A DNA stretch of 64,000 bases, from contig NZ_JBHFPV010000001.1 in the NCBI RefSeq assembly GCF_042611095.1, forward strand, positions 496,001 to 560,000, read 5' to 3'. The notes under the pieces are model-generated. The model saw only the letters and a program-made list of their open reading frames with translations. It ran no database searches and was not told where the DNA came from. The DNA comes from Meishania litoralis (GTDB taxonomy: Bacteria; Bacteroidota; Bacteroidia; Flavobacteriales; Flavobacteriaceae). A program made the position numbers and the translations under genes. Shown one piece after another: positions 46,551 through 54,968 of the stretch. Within the stretch, counting starts at the first letter, position 1. Every line of letters starts with the position of its first letter.

Positions 46551-46580
46551 TTTGTCTTTTACAGAATTGTATTAAATTTG
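46551..46580 (+). promoter_or_regulatory. Promoter of tRNA-Gly (TTTG - 18 nt - TAAATTTG)
   Basis: TTTG at 46551-46554 and TAAATTTG at 46573-46580 are 18 nt apart, close to the Bacteroidota consensus TTTG-N19-TAnnTTTG, and lie 38 nt before the tRNA. Confidence 0.65.
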
Positions 46581-46618
46581 CCCTCGCTATCGCAATGCGG
46601 TAGCACGTTCTTTTAAAC

Positions 46619-46691
46619 GCGAAAATAGCTCAGTTGGTAGAGCGCCACCTTGCCAAGGTGGAGGTCGCGGGTTCGAATCCCGTTTTTCGCT
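46619..46691 (+). tRNA. tRNA-Gly (anticodon GCC)
   Basis: A 73-nt cloverleaf: acceptor GCGAAAA / TTTTCGC, D-arm GCTCAGTTGGTAGAGC, anticodon loop TTGCCAA with anticodon GCC, and T-arm GGGTTCGAATCCC. All stems pair, with a G-T pair at the base of the T stem. No CCA is encoded. Confidence 0.97.
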
Positions 46692-46700
46692 CAACAATGG

Positions 46701-46725
46701 AAACGCTGCTTGTCGGCGTTTTTTT
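46701..46725 (+). terminator. Terminator between tRNA-Gly and tRNA-Leu
   Basis: AAACGC and GCGTTT form a 6-bp stem with a 9-nt loop and a T-run. It follows the tRNA-Gly by 9 nt. Confidence 0.55.
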
Positions 46726-46760
46726 GTTTAAGTCCAGCCCTCCTTTGCCATGGAGGACAC

Positions 46761-46844
46761 GCTCGAGTGGTGGAATTGGTAGACACGCCGGACTTAAAAT
46801 CCTGTGGGCATTTGCCCGTGCGGGTTCAAGTCCCGCCTCGAGTA
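46761..46844 (+). tRNA. tRNA-Leu (anticodon UAA)
   Basis: An 84-nt class II tRNA: acceptor GCTCGAG / CTCGAGT (one G-T pair), anticodon loop CTTAAAA with anticodon TAA, long variable arm (TGGGCATTTGCCCG), and T-arm GCGGGTTCAAGTCCCGC. All stems pair. Its 3' end recurs 171 bp downstream. Confidence 0.97.
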
Positions 46845-46845
46845 C
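46831..46845 (+). repeat. tRNA-Leu 3' end, first copy of a 15-bp direct repeat
   Basis: TCCCGCCTCGAGTAC occurs here, in the tRNA, and again at 47002-47016. This is the layout of an integration (att) pair with its core at a tRNA 3' end. Confidence 0.7.
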
Positions 46846-46855
46846 TTATAAGTAG

Positions 46856-46885
46856 AAAAGTCGTGAAATTTATCACGACTTTTTT
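46856..46885 (+). terminator. Terminator of tRNA-Leu
   Basis: AAAAGTCGTGA and TCACGACTTTT form a perfect 11-bp stem with a 6-base loop and T-run. Confidence 0.85.
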
Positions 46886-47001
46886 GTTATGAAAGGTTGA
46901 GCGAATCACATTTGCGAAAAGCTTGAAGAACAAAAAAACAATCATAATAGGATTGGCTTTTTTATTTTCAACAAGTTTGAAGGGGACTCGCCGAAGGCAA
47001 T

Positions 47002-47016
47002 TCCCGCCTCGAGTAC
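47002..47016 (+). repeat. Second copy of the tRNA-Leu 3' end (15 bp)
   Basis: Identical to 46831-46845; with three flanking bases, 17 of 18 match. The bases before it do not form a tRNA body, so it is not a second tRNA gene. Confidence 0.7.
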
Positions 47017-47022
47017 AAAAGG

Positions 47023-47053
47023 AAAGCCAAGGATTCACATTCTTGGCTTTTTT
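47023..47053 (+). terminator. Hairpin with T-run after the second tRNA end copy
   Basis: AAAGCCAAG and CTTGGCTTT pair around a 10-nt loop, followed by Ts. The order tRNA-end then hairpin repeats that of the real tRNA-Leu. Confidence 0.7.
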
Positions 47054-47267
47054 GCTTCAGGTACAACTTAGGTACAACAAATTGCGCTTTAACGTTTTGA
47101 CTTTCTATACTAAATTTCTGATTTCTATTTTTCAATCTTCTACCTATCTACAAACAAGGGTAAGTTAGGGCCCAAAATGCCCAATTCAAAAATCCCTCTT
47201 TGTACCACTATCGTAAACCAATGCTTTTTTTAGATGGGACAGCACCTGTACATCAAAAAGTATTAAT

Positions 47268-47894
47268 CTATAATAAGCTTATCGTAGTTCTCGGGGTATT
47301 TGACACCCCATATTGTTCCAGGGAAAGTGCCTGGCCGGCCAATACCGCCGCATCGTAACCTGCAACACCAAGCTGTAATTCGGAATCAAACGTGATAAAG
47401 CCTTTTTGCTTTAAAGTGTTTATGGCTTCACCCGAACTTAAAGCCTTTAAATAACGATGGGCCCGTTCATTGTTGCCGAATTTTTTGTCCATTAGTTCAT
47501 CCCATTTTTCTTGTGGCTCTTTTTCAATCATGCATTGGATAAAATCAAAGTACCACCGGCGACCATCTTTCATAAAATACTCGGTCAAATCCCAGTAGCC
47601 TTCGATTGTATCTATGCCCCAACCTTCCAGATAGGGCTTAATCTCTTTTGCGGTCAGAAATGATAGGGTATCGGTTTGGGCTTTCCACCATTCGGCAATG
47701 GGCGTATACAACGCTATGGCAAACTGTTGTTCATCATTGAGTTTATTGTTTGGCGATTTTCTGAATTTTGCCTTTATTTTATCAGGCGCATCGTATTCTT
47801 TCTTTGCAATCTTAAAATAGCGAATGGCATAAGAAGCAATGGCGACTGCCAAAATCACATACCCGTACCAGGGTAAATTTTCGAACATTTGCAT
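47268..47894 (-). CDS. DUF1266-like membrane-anchored protein
   Basis: A 208-aa protein with one N-terminal helix (WYGYVILAVAIASYAIRYF, about 9-27) and a cytosolic helical body. DYWDLTEY-type aromatic segments (residues 98-110), then QLGVAGYDAAVLAGQALSLE near 175-194, match DUF1266 proteins, which often lie beside LemA and stress or secretion genes. The function is unknown. It is the last gene of the 16-kb minus-strand unit, 4 nt after the broken lemA gene. Confidence 0.5.
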   Translation of the reverse strand: MQMFENLPWYGYVILAVAIASYAIRYFKIAKKEYDAPDKIKAKFRKSPNNKLNDEQQFAIALYTPIAEWWKAQTDTLSFLTAKEIKPYLEGWGIDTIEGYWDLTEYFMKDGRRWYFDFIQCMIEKEPQEKWDELMDKKFGNNERAHRYLKALSSGEAINTLKQKGFITFDSELQLGVAGYDAAVLAGQALSLEQYGVSNTPRTTISLL

Positions 47895-47898
47895 GTTT

Positions 47899-48499
47899 CT
47901 ATTGGTTTAAAAGTTGATTGATATCGATTTCTTTTTGGTCGGATTTTGGAATATCCAATAAGGTTTTGATCTTGTCTTTTCGGATGCTGGCGATAATGCT
48001 TGCGGGAAACATCTGTATACTGTTGTTGTAACTTGTCACAGCGGCATTGTACGCCCTTCTCGAAGCGGATATCTGGTCTTCAATATCGGACAGTTCAAAT
48101 TCGATGTTTGCGAATTGTTTATCCGCCTTTAAATCGGGATAGTTTTCTACATTGATGTTCAAACTGCTCATAATTTGAGATAGCTCGTTTGAGGCCCTTA
48201 TTTTTTCATTGGCCCCAGAGGCTTTTTCAATGGTACTGCGCAGTTCGGTGATTTTAATCAAGGTTTCCTTTCATGCGTCACAATTTGTTCAGCAAGGCGA
48301 TAAGGTTCGGAATCAAATCAAACCTTTTTTTGAGATAGATTTCAATGCTGCCAAAGGCCTGTGCGACTTGGTTCTTTCTGGCGATAATTTTGTTGTTGAT
48401 GATTATGCCGGTGATGCTTATCAGAGCCAAAAATCCCATAATGATGATACTGATTTTCAAAGGTTGGATATTCAGATTCGTAGTTGTTGGAATTCCCAT
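47899..48499 (-). pseudogene. lemA-like gene broken by two frameshifts
   Basis: Two open segments (48278-48499 and 47899-48261) encode one LemA protein. The first ends YLKKRFDLIPNLIALLNK, the second starts IKITELRSTIEKA and has ENYPDLKADKQF and SRRAYNAAVTSYNNSI. Between them an unread frame gives VTHE and then a third frame gives KETLIKITEL, as in intact LemA (NKYVTHEKETLIKITEL). Two single-base losses within about 15 nt explain this. LemA is a membrane protein with a cytosolic helical bundle of unknown function. A sequencing error is possible but would have to occur twice. Confidence 0.8.
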
Positions 48500-49194
48500 T
48501 CAAAGGGTTTAACCAAGGTTTTTATCGATTTTAACTGTTGTAACTCAAATTTCACTTCTTCCTCAAGATATTCTCGTTCGTCATCCTCAGTCCTGGTTTC
48601 GGTGATGGTTTTCATGCTTCCGTTTAGAAAATCGACACTGTAATGGATATCTTCTCCAGAGACTCTTTGGGTTACGTTTTCTTCATACTTGATGAGTTCA
48701 AACGCCCTATTTTGATACCTAAAAAGGTATTCATGGGAAGTCCATGAGGTACATTCCCTGCATGGCCATATATAGAAATCTAGTTGAAGGTCACCGTTTG
48801 GTAGAATATACACCCCCTTAAAAGGCTCATCCATTGCCGGTGTTTTTCGATTGATGATTAAGGTGTTGGATTGCAATACTTTTTTAAACTTTCCATTGCG
48901 TTTACCAAAGTAGATGCCCAATGTTCTGGGACTTGTAACTATTGTATCGTTTTCAATATCATCGGTGTATTGAATCGTCTTTTTTACGGGGCTTTGTATA
49001 GCAAAGGCCAGGTCTACATATCCATCTCTGTTAAGGTCCCCTGAGGCCTGCGAGAGTACCTGCCAGCCATCGGGAATCAAATCGTGCATTTCCTTTCCTG
49101 ATTTGGGTAATTCAGGATACATGGAATCCACTTGGGCAGAAAGCACATGAATCCCTAAAACCATCCGTAAAAAAAAAGCACTTTTAAGCCTCAT
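48472..49194 (-). CDS. Secreted FG-GAP-like protein of unknown function
   Basis: A 240-aa protein with a signal peptide (FFLRMVLGIHVLSAQ). SGDLNRDGYVDLAFAIQ at about 51-67 is an FG-GAP / EF-hand-like calcium loop. IYFGKRNGKFKKVLQSN follows. The rest has no recognised domain. The C terminus has acidic repeats (EDDEREYLEEEVKFEL). It overlaps the upstream lipoprotein gene by 4 nt and the lemA pseudogene by 28 nt. Not recognised beyond the loop. Confidence 0.5.
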   Translation of the reverse strand: MRLKSAFFLRMVLGIHVLSAQVDSMYPELPKSGKEMHDLIPDGWQVLSQASGDLNRDGYVDLAFAIQSPVKKTIQYTDDIENDTIVTSPRTLGIYFGKRNGKFKKVLQSNTLIINRKTPAMDEPFKGVYILPNGDLQLDFYIWPCRECTSWTSHEYLFRYQNRAFELIKYEENVTQRVSGEDIHYSVDFLNGSMKTITETRTEDDEREYLEEEVKFELQQLKSIKTLVKPFEWEFQQLRI

Positions 49195-51092
49195 TCGTTG
49201 TTTAGGAGTAATGTTAGTTCATTGTTCTTGTACGCATACCGTACATTATGGTTGGCAATTACCTGCTCTTGTTCTCCACCTGGATTTCGTATTAATTTGT
49301 TCGCTTTAAAGGAAAATTCAATACCCGCTTTACCTTCCTTAATTTCAATGATTTCAGTCAAATAATTAGTGCCGTTTTGCTCGGGGTCGTATCCTTCAAT
49401 ATCCAGCGTTCCCACATGCTCTATCTTTTCATCCTGATAGATGAAAACTTCGCCGCCAAATGGATATTCAAAGCCCATTTGACAAATTATGATGGTTTTA
49501 TCAGAAGCTTCGCTTTTATAAAAATGGGGTTCAAAATGGTACAAATCCCCGAAACCTTTTGATATATAGTGTATTTCGTTGTCTTCGTTCAATAGGAACA
49601 ATCGATAACCGTTATCGGTTTCAGTATCAGGAAATACTATTTTTCCGTCTTTGGGCATATACAGTCCAGACAAAAGGATAAAAGGTTCCATTTGAAATGC
49701 GTGACCCACGTGGACATTTTCCAACCGAACATTCTCTCTTTTGTTCGGAGCGTATTCAGAATAGGCAATAGTTTCGGTATCATATTCCGAGTATCGCCAG
49801 CCATTAAATTTTAAAATTGTGGTTTTGGGATCAAGCTTCATCTCTGAAAGGCAATCCCCGTTTTTATCTTTAAAACTATGGGTATACGATTTTTCATTAT
49901 CGACCCAGATATCAAAATAGCCGTTGGTTTTTTCCTGGCCCATCCTAAGACTTTTTTTCGTCTCATTAAATTCACCATCACAATCGCCGTCCCATTCCCC
50001 ACCATAATCTGCTATGGCGTAATCGGATAGTACTTTAAGCAGACTATCACCTGATTTTATGAATAGTGACAACATTTTATTTGAATACGGATTTACCCTA
50101 GAAGATCCAAAATGGGAAACGGTAACCCCAAAGGCCATTTTATCTTCGGCAATCTTGTAGGGTTTCGGGTCTATTTGAAGACCATCCAATTCAATGGCAT
50201 CTGAAACCCATTGGTTTGTTTCATGGCTTTCAAAATACTTGTGTGTTATTTTTCCAGAGTGGTTATCAACCACTACAATGTGGCTGTTCAGGTCAAAATA
50301 ATGATCGCCCTCATCTACGATCTCAGGGATGACAATGATGGTTTCTTTTGGATTATCGGGGTGCGGTGCCGAGGAAATGAGATTGGTTTTTGTTTGCACC
50401 CAATCTAGTTTTAAGTTGGTAAGAACACCATCGATCAATGCAAAATTTTCAAAGGCATCGTTCAATTTTTTTGTGTCTATATGTTCAATGTTACCATCAC
50501 CGGTTATTTCTAATTCGATTTCTTGAACTTCTTTGTCATTGTCCCAAAAAATCCCGTGTATGGTCAGTTTGTTTTCGCTGATCCTTGAGACGGTCCTTGA
50601 CATAGATTCGGCGATTTCATCAAAAGCAACGGGTTTATGGTCGATGATGTTTCCATCGGTATCGTAGTTGATCAGTATGGTTTCCATCTCATGTTCTCCA
50701 TGTTGTACGGTTACGACAAGGGTGTGAAAATTAGTGTTCAGAGGAAGCTTATACAGGGAAATCGCCTTGTAGTAATGCTGCTTATCATCAAAATTTTCAT
50801 AAATGTTGTTCAATTTCAACGCTTTAACATCTATTCCATCGGGATTATCTTCTGTAAAACTGTCAAAATGGGTAGTTTCTATATGGGGTAGTTTTTTAGA
50901 TGGGGCAAGGGCAACAATTTCGTCAAAAGTGAGCGTTACGGTATTGTTTACAATCGATGCCATCCGGTTGGCCGTACTGTCTTTTACCGTATTTAACTCA
51001 TCTTGTGGCATTTGATTTTTGCTGTCTTTGGTAGTTTGGCCGCATGAAATCATTAAAAGTGCAAGCGCTGCATAAAGATTTTTGTATCCCAT
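49191..51092 (-). CDS. Large lipoprotein of unknown function
   Basis: A 633-aa lipoprotein (lipobox ISCGQ, C17). Long beta-rich body with GLYMPKDGKIVFPDTETD near 480-497 and GMDFGYFDIWVDNEKSY-like aromatic strands. The sequence fits a beta-propeller-like or calcium-binding body, but I do not recognise the family. It shares the SCGQ lipobox with two other lipoproteins in this cluster. It starts 4 nt downstream of the small lipoprotein gene. Confidence 0.4.
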   Translation of the reverse strand: MGYKNLYAALALLMISCGQTTKDSKNQMPQDELNTVKDSTANRMASIVNNTVTLTFDEIVALAPSKKLPHIETTHFDSFTEDNPDGIDVKALKLNNIYENFDDKQHYYKAISLYKLPLNTNFHTLVVTVQHGEHEMETILINYDTDGNIIDHKPVAFDEIAESMSRTVSRISENKLTIHGIFWDNDKEVQEIELEITGDGNIEHIDTKKLNDAFENFALIDGVLTNLKLDWVQTKTNLISSAPHPDNPKETIIVIPEIVDEGDHYFDLNSHIVVVDNHSGKITHKYFESHETNQWVSDAIELDGLQIDPKPYKIAEDKMAFGVTVSHFGSSRVNPYSNKMLSLFIKSGDSLLKVLSDYAIADYGGEWDGDCDGEFNETKKSLRMGQEKTNGYFDIWVDNEKSYTHSFKDKNGDCLSEMKLDPKTTILKFNGWRYSEYDTETIAYSEYAPNKRENVRLENVHVGHAFQMEPFILLSGLYMPKDGKIVFPDTETDNGYRLFLLNEDNEIHYISKGFGDLYHFEPHFYKSEASDKTIIICQMGFEYPFGGEVFIYQDEKIEHVGTLDIEGYDPEQNGTNYLTEIIEIKEGKAGIEFSFKANKLIRNPGGEQEQVIANHNVRYAYKNNELTLLLNNE

Positions 51093-51096
51093 AACT

Positions 51097-51441
51097 TCAG
51101 TTTGAATTTTCCTTTTTTAATCGGACTTGGGTTGTGTCGTTCTTTATAAATTGATAGTTGACCTGTTCGCCATGTGCCCAAACAGTAGGAATGGTATCGG
51201 TCTTATAACCCTCTTTTACGAATACCAAACTTAAAATCCAATTGGGCGTTCGATTTAATTTGAAGTATCCTTTATTGTCCGTTTTGGTGCTATTTTCTTC
51301 GACATATTCTTCAAAAACGGTTACATTCTCTAGGGGTATATTGTTTTCATCCAATACTACACCCTGATAAAAATCGTTTGTCTTTTGTCCACAGGACAAA
51401 AGCACAAAAATTAGCACGTAGAAGCTATATTTCACGCTCAT
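51097..51441 (-). CDS. Carboxypeptidase-regulatory-like lipoprotein
   Basis: A 114-aa lipoprotein (lipobox LLSCGQ, C17) with one Ig-like CarboxypepD_reg domain: YQGVVLDENNIPLENVTVF and STKTDNKGYFKLNRTPN. Such domains act as small rigid spacers on exported proteins. It sits between two larger lipoprotein genes with gaps of 4 and 11 nt. The specific role is unknown. Confidence 0.7.
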   Translation of the reverse strand: MSVKYSFYVLIFVLLSCGQKTNDFYQGVVLDENNIPLENVTVFEEYVEENSTKTDNKGYFKLNRTPNWILSLVFVKEGYKTDTIPTVWAHGEQVNYQFIKNDTTQVRLKKENSN

Positions 51442-51452
51442 TTTTAGTCCAC

Positions 51453-52778
51453 TTATTTGGTTTCTACGTGCCTAATGTCAAATTCCTCTGCATCTAAAAC
51501 GGTCAAACTGTAGGTCTCTTCCAGCACTACATTACCGCCCCCGCCGCCACCTTCATTGCCAATGGTTAGGTATATTACTTGTGGGTCTTCTGTACCATTG
51601 ATGACCATCTCGTTAAAATCGTAATTGCTTAAGGTAAAGCCATCCTCGCCTTTAATGTTTAAAATATTGCTGCTGAAAGTGATTGTAAGGTTATTGTAAT
51701 CGGCTTTTTTCTTCCATTCGTTCAGTATGTATTCCATGAGCGCCATAGCGAAGTTTTGCGGGTCGATGTTTTCAGGGGAATCCGGGTTCATGCTTATTTC
51801 ATCTTCTGATACATCCGATTTTTTGGAATCGAGCAAAATGATATGTTCCGAATCATATTTAAAAACATCGGTCTGGGAGCGGTGCCATGAACTTGACTCA
51901 CGCATATTGATTCCAGTTACTTTATAATCGACCGTAATCGTTTTTTTAGATGCATCGGTTTGAATGAGAATCTCATCAAAAGTGGTCTGTACGGTTGCCG
52001 TATTGGGAATCGTAGGGCAACGTTTCGGCTTATCCATCGCGGCGGCATCTTTGAAAAACCACTTTCGTAAAAAGTTCAATTGCTTGTCAGAGCATTGATG
52101 GTCCAAATCCAAGGCCGAAACAATTCGGCACCAGAGCACACGTTCGTTACCTTCTGAATCATAGCCTTGTTCACATTCGTTACCAATGTCATAGGCCACA
52201 AAGGCCAAGGCCGCTTTTTCGGGGGGTGTGATATTGTGTAAATAACTATGGTTGATGACTATGGTACTGATAGTGTCTTTTACTGCTTCATCATAAGCAT
52301 TCTTTCTTTTTAAAAATTGAAAGGGCCCTTTGGACGATACTATTTTCTTGGCATCCAAGGCTATTTCAGCAATAGCTACGGATTCTCGGTCGCCCGGCAT
52401 CGAGATGCTGTCCATTTTCCATTGCACTTCAATTACATCGCCCTGTAAAAAATTGTAATCATTATTATCGAACCAATCCCAATTATAGACCAAGGAAACC
52501 TCGGCACCATTTTTTTTCCCAATAAGATATCGATAATCGTAGTCGTCGTTATAGTCGTTGAATTCTAGGGTGTCGATATACGTTTTGTTCAAAATAAGGG
52601 TTTCATTTGGCCGTAATGGACTTTCTACCTGTATTGGAATTTGATTCGTGTCAAGCGTATCAATTTGCTTTTCAATTGCTTCTAGCTGCTCCACCCCTGT
52701 TTCAGGAGTTTTTATATTCTTGGCACCTTGCTGGCAGGAAAAGAGCAATAGTATCAGTAAAATGGGCAGATATTTCAT
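51453..52778 (-). CDS. Lipoprotein of unknown function with Gly-rich segment
   Basis: A 441-aa lipoprotein (lipobox FSCQQ, C15). Two Cys-containing stretches, CEQGYDSEGN and LWCRIVSALDLDHQCS, could form disulfides. An unusual Gly-rich NEGGGGGGNVV lies near residues 409-419, followed by EEFDIRHVETK at the end. No family recognised. In operon order it lies between the small lipoprotein and a small membrane protein gene. Confidence 0.4.
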   Translation of the reverse strand: MKYLPILLILLLFSCQQGAKNIKTPETGVEQLEAIEKQIDTLDTNQIPIQVESPLRPNETLILNKTYIDTLEFNDYNDDYDYRYLIGKKNGAEVSLVYNWDWFDNNDYNFLQGDVIEVQWKMDSISMPGDRESVAIAEIALDAKKIVSSKGPFQFLKRKNAYDEAVKDTISTIVINHSYLHNITPPEKAALAFVAYDIGNECEQGYDSEGNERVLWCRIVSALDLDHQCSDKQLNFLRKWFFKDAAAMDKPKRCPTIPNTATVQTTFDEILIQTDASKKTITVDYKVTGINMRESSSWHRSQTDVFKYDSEHIILLDSKKSDVSEDEISMNPDSPENIDPQNFAMALMEYILNEWKKKADYNNLTITFSSNILNIKGEDGFTLSNYDFNEMVINGTEDPQVIYLTIGNEGGGGGGNVVLEETYSLTVLDAEEFDIRHVETK

Positions 52779-52786
52779 TTTCTCAT

Positions 52787-53134
52787 TTAAATAACATCGA
52801 TCACAACTTCTAAAACATAGTGGACTATGGCTACGAAAACCGTTATAGCCAACAGCAAAGCAATGCGTATAAGGGTTCTATTGGCCCTTGGTCTGCGTTT
52901 TTTACTAAGAAAAAACCAATCAATAGCAATGAATAAAAGGGCTATAATGGCTCCAAAGGGCAAACCGATAAAAAACAAGCCATGTAGATAGAAAACTTTT
53001 AATAGGTAGCCAAAACCTCCTATACTTTCATCCTCGGCGATATCGCCCAATAATAGACGCATATAAACAATGCCCATGAACAAGGACAACATCGTCCAGA
53101 ACAGGTAGGTGAAAAGATGTTTTGCAATGCGCAT
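52787..53134 (-). CDS. Small polytopic membrane protein
   Basis: A 115-aa protein with about three membrane helices (LFTYLFWTMLSLFMGIVYM, LHGLFFIGLPFGAIIALLFI, IALLLAITVFVAIVHYVLEV). A basic KKRRPRANR loop gives orientation. No motif. It is embedded in the lipoprotein operon (gaps 8 and 10 nt) and would be inner-membrane. Confidence 0.5.
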   Translation of the reverse strand: MRIAKHLFTYLFWTMLSLFMGIVYMRLLLGDIAEDESIGGFGYLLKVFYLHGLFFIGLPFGAIIALLFIAIDWFFLSKKRRPRANRTLIRIALLLAITVFVAIVHYVLEVVIDVI

Positions 53135-53144
53135 TGTGTTGCTT

Positions 53145-54335
53145 TTAATTCATTTTTTCTTTGGTGCAAAGCCTTTCCCTGTCGGTTTCGTACGGCATGC
53201 CTTTTAGTCTCTCAAAAAAATCGGCATCTTCGAGATTCAATTCCTGTACCACATTGCAGACATAGATAAAGGCATCTTCTTGATTGCTGCTTTGGGTTCT
53301 GTAAACGGTATGGGCAAGTACCCAAGCGTTGTTTTTAAAGGTAATGTGGTAATCGGCCTCTAGAAGTCCCCCATCCAAAAATGCCGTTTTAATGAAAAAA
53401 CCACCCTTTTTTGCAACCACATCTACAATCTGGTTGCCTCCATCCTCTGAAAAATTAGTTGTTTTCAATCTATGTTGGTATTCATCACCAACATTTTCAA
53501 AAAGAAATAGTTCATCACCTTGGTACCGCGCTGCACTTACAATTTTGTCCAACTTGCCATCATTATTTATATCAATATCCCTGATAAAATAGTGCTCACT
53601 TCCTTCAAAATCGGAAACGGCATAATGGATCGATCCTTCATCATCCATCAAATCGGGTTTTTCGGGATCTGGTAAAATAGGATCCGGATTTTCATTATGG
53701 TCGTAAAAACTTGTTTCGAACAATTCTTCCAGTATTTCTTTTTTGGACGGACTCAAGTGGGAGGCAAAATCGGCATCGAATTTTGGATGTGGCCCATCAA
53801 AAAGGAAGAAAAGGACGGATTTTGCTTTGTCGTTACTTAGCTCGTTCATTAAATAATACGTATCATTTTCTTTGATATAGTTTACTACATGGTTCTGAAA
53901 GTAATTGACCCCATCGGCTTCCCAATGGCCATCCTCACAAATAGCTATAATTTTCTTTTCGTAGCTGGGGTATTTATTGGTGCGCAACAGATAAAACAAA
54001 TATTCAATGTAATGCACACTGTGTTCGTACAATTCGTGGGGTGCGTCTTCTTGCGCGTTCCACCCAAAATAACTTTGAAACTGTTGGTAGTCTTCAGGAA
54101 ATTGCCTCAGAAATTCTACCTCATCCTTATCCTCCATAGCCTTATATAGATTTTGGATGTTGATTTCCCTTACCCCCTTTTCGTTTGATAGGGTTTGGGT
54201 TTCCCGAGCGTCTTCTTTTACGCGTTGACTCTCAGTTTCCCTTTTACCCTTTGTCCGTTCTATGGGATTGGTCTCTTTGTTTCCTTGTCCGCAAGACAAC
54301 AATAACAGAATTAAAATAGCAGATGGTAATTTCAC
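53145..54335 (-). CDS. Lipoprotein with VCBS/FG-GAP-like calcium loop
   Basis: A 396-aa lipoprotein (lipobox LLSCGQ, C15). A charged linker (KGKRETESQRVKEDARETQ) precedes a helical region at 60-120. A calcium-loop motif DIDINNDGKLDKIVS is at about 248-262, as in FG-GAP/VCBS repeats. The C terminus has two Cys pairs (VCNVVQEL, CTKEK). The start overlaps the next gene by 4 nt. It is similar in style to the 240-aa neighbour. No family name. Confidence 0.45.
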   Translation of the reverse strand: MKLPSAILILLLLSCGQGNKETNPIERTKGKRETESQRVKEDARETQTLSNEKGVREINIQNLYKAMEDKDEVEFLRQFPEDYQQFQSYFGWNAQEDAPHELYEHSVHYIEYLFYLLRTNKYPSYEKKIIAICEDGHWEADGVNYFQNHVVNYIKENDTYYLMNELSNDKAKSVLFFLFDGPHPKFDADFASHLSPSKKEILEELFETSFYDHNENPDPILPDPEKPDLMDDEGSIHYAVSDFEGSEHYFIRDIDINNDGKLDKIVSAARYQGDELFLFENVGDEYQHRLKTTNFSEDGGNQIVDVVAKKGGFFIKTAFLDGGLLEADYHITFKNNAWVLAHTVYRTQSSNQEDAFIYVCNVVQELNLEDADFFERLKGMPYETDRERLCTKEKMN

Positions 54336-54949
54336 TGTTGAATCTTGGTTTTAGGTTGAACTTGAATCGAAACCATATTGATAAGGCTATCCGCCTTGAA
54401 ATACTCCCCTTCTTTGTACCAACCGATTTCACCACAGACCAAGGTCGAATCTTGTGCACAAGGGTCATAATAAAATTCGGCCAAACGGTAGTTCGTGTAC
54501 ATGCCCAATTCTTCGGATACAAAGCCCCCTAAGTCCTCTTCATGGTCAATAAAATAACCAGTACCCGCTTCTCCCAAAAAACCAAAGGTGAAGCCTCCGT
54601 ATTCATAAAAGTAAATGCCGTTTTCATCGGTATAGGCCAGTGGTTTTCCCTTTTTATGCTCGGTCTGCAGGTGCTCCTTAATTTTTTCTTGGATGGCCCT
54701 TTCTACTACAGAATAGTCCTTATCCGGATATTTGACCAAGTACAGATTTGGATATACTTCAGATTGAATAAACCGCATATTTTTAAAAAAGAAATGGTTG
54801 ATAACGAGTGACATGCCGCCAATAACAAACACGATTAGGGCTACCTGAACCCGCTTTTTACTTTTTAGGGTCCATTTGAACAACCGAAAGCAAAGCAGTA
54901 GAAGCAGAATCGCGATGATGAGCAGTAATATGAGCAATACTATGAACAC
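54332..54949 (-). CDS. Membrane protein of unknown function
   Basis: A protein of about 205 aa if it starts at GTG 54949; the longer ATG at 55006 would overlap the upstream gene by 38 nt. Two helices (VFIVLLILLLIIAILLLLL, then VALIVFVIGGMSLVIN) are followed by an exported beta-rich part with EEDLGGFVSEELGMYTNY. One Cys pair (DPCAQDSTLVCGE) may be oxidised. Its stop overlaps the next lipoprotein gene by 4 nt. Not recognised. Confidence 0.45.
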   Translation of the reverse strand: MFIVLLILLLIIAILLLLLCFRLFKWTLKSKKRVQVALIVFVIGGMSLVINHFFFKNMRFIQSEVYPNLYLVKYPDKDYSVVERAIQEKIKEHLQTEHKKGKPLAYTDENGIYFYEYGGFTFGFLGEAGTGYFIDHEEDLGGFVSEELGMYTNYRLAEFYYDPCAQDSTLVCGEIGWYKEGEYFKADSLINMVSIQVQPKTKIQQ

Positions 54950-54968
54950 AAGCTTGGTCTTTGAATAA

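Larger units (their letters stand above)
46887..47267 (+). other. Gene-free stretch with tRNA-end copy, hairpin and GGTACAAC repeats
   Basis: No gene can be supported here. It contains the second tRNA-Leu end (47002-47016), a terminator, two direct GGTACAAC copies (47060-47067 and 47071-47078), and an inverted TTGTACC (47200-47206). The last three could be arm-type recombinase sites, but this is unproven. Confidence 0.5.

Noticed and set aside
47002..47045. A second tRNA-Leu gene
   Set aside because: Only the last 15 bases match; the D, anticodon and T arms are missing.
46923..47168. An 81-aa ORF after tRNA-Leu
   Set aside because: It runs over the second tRNA end copy, a terminator and repeats; the codons look random and no start signal is visible.
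48278..48499. A stand-alone small membrane protein
   Set aside because: Its residues fit the N-terminal part of LemA, whose rest is in the next frame, so it is a broken gene.
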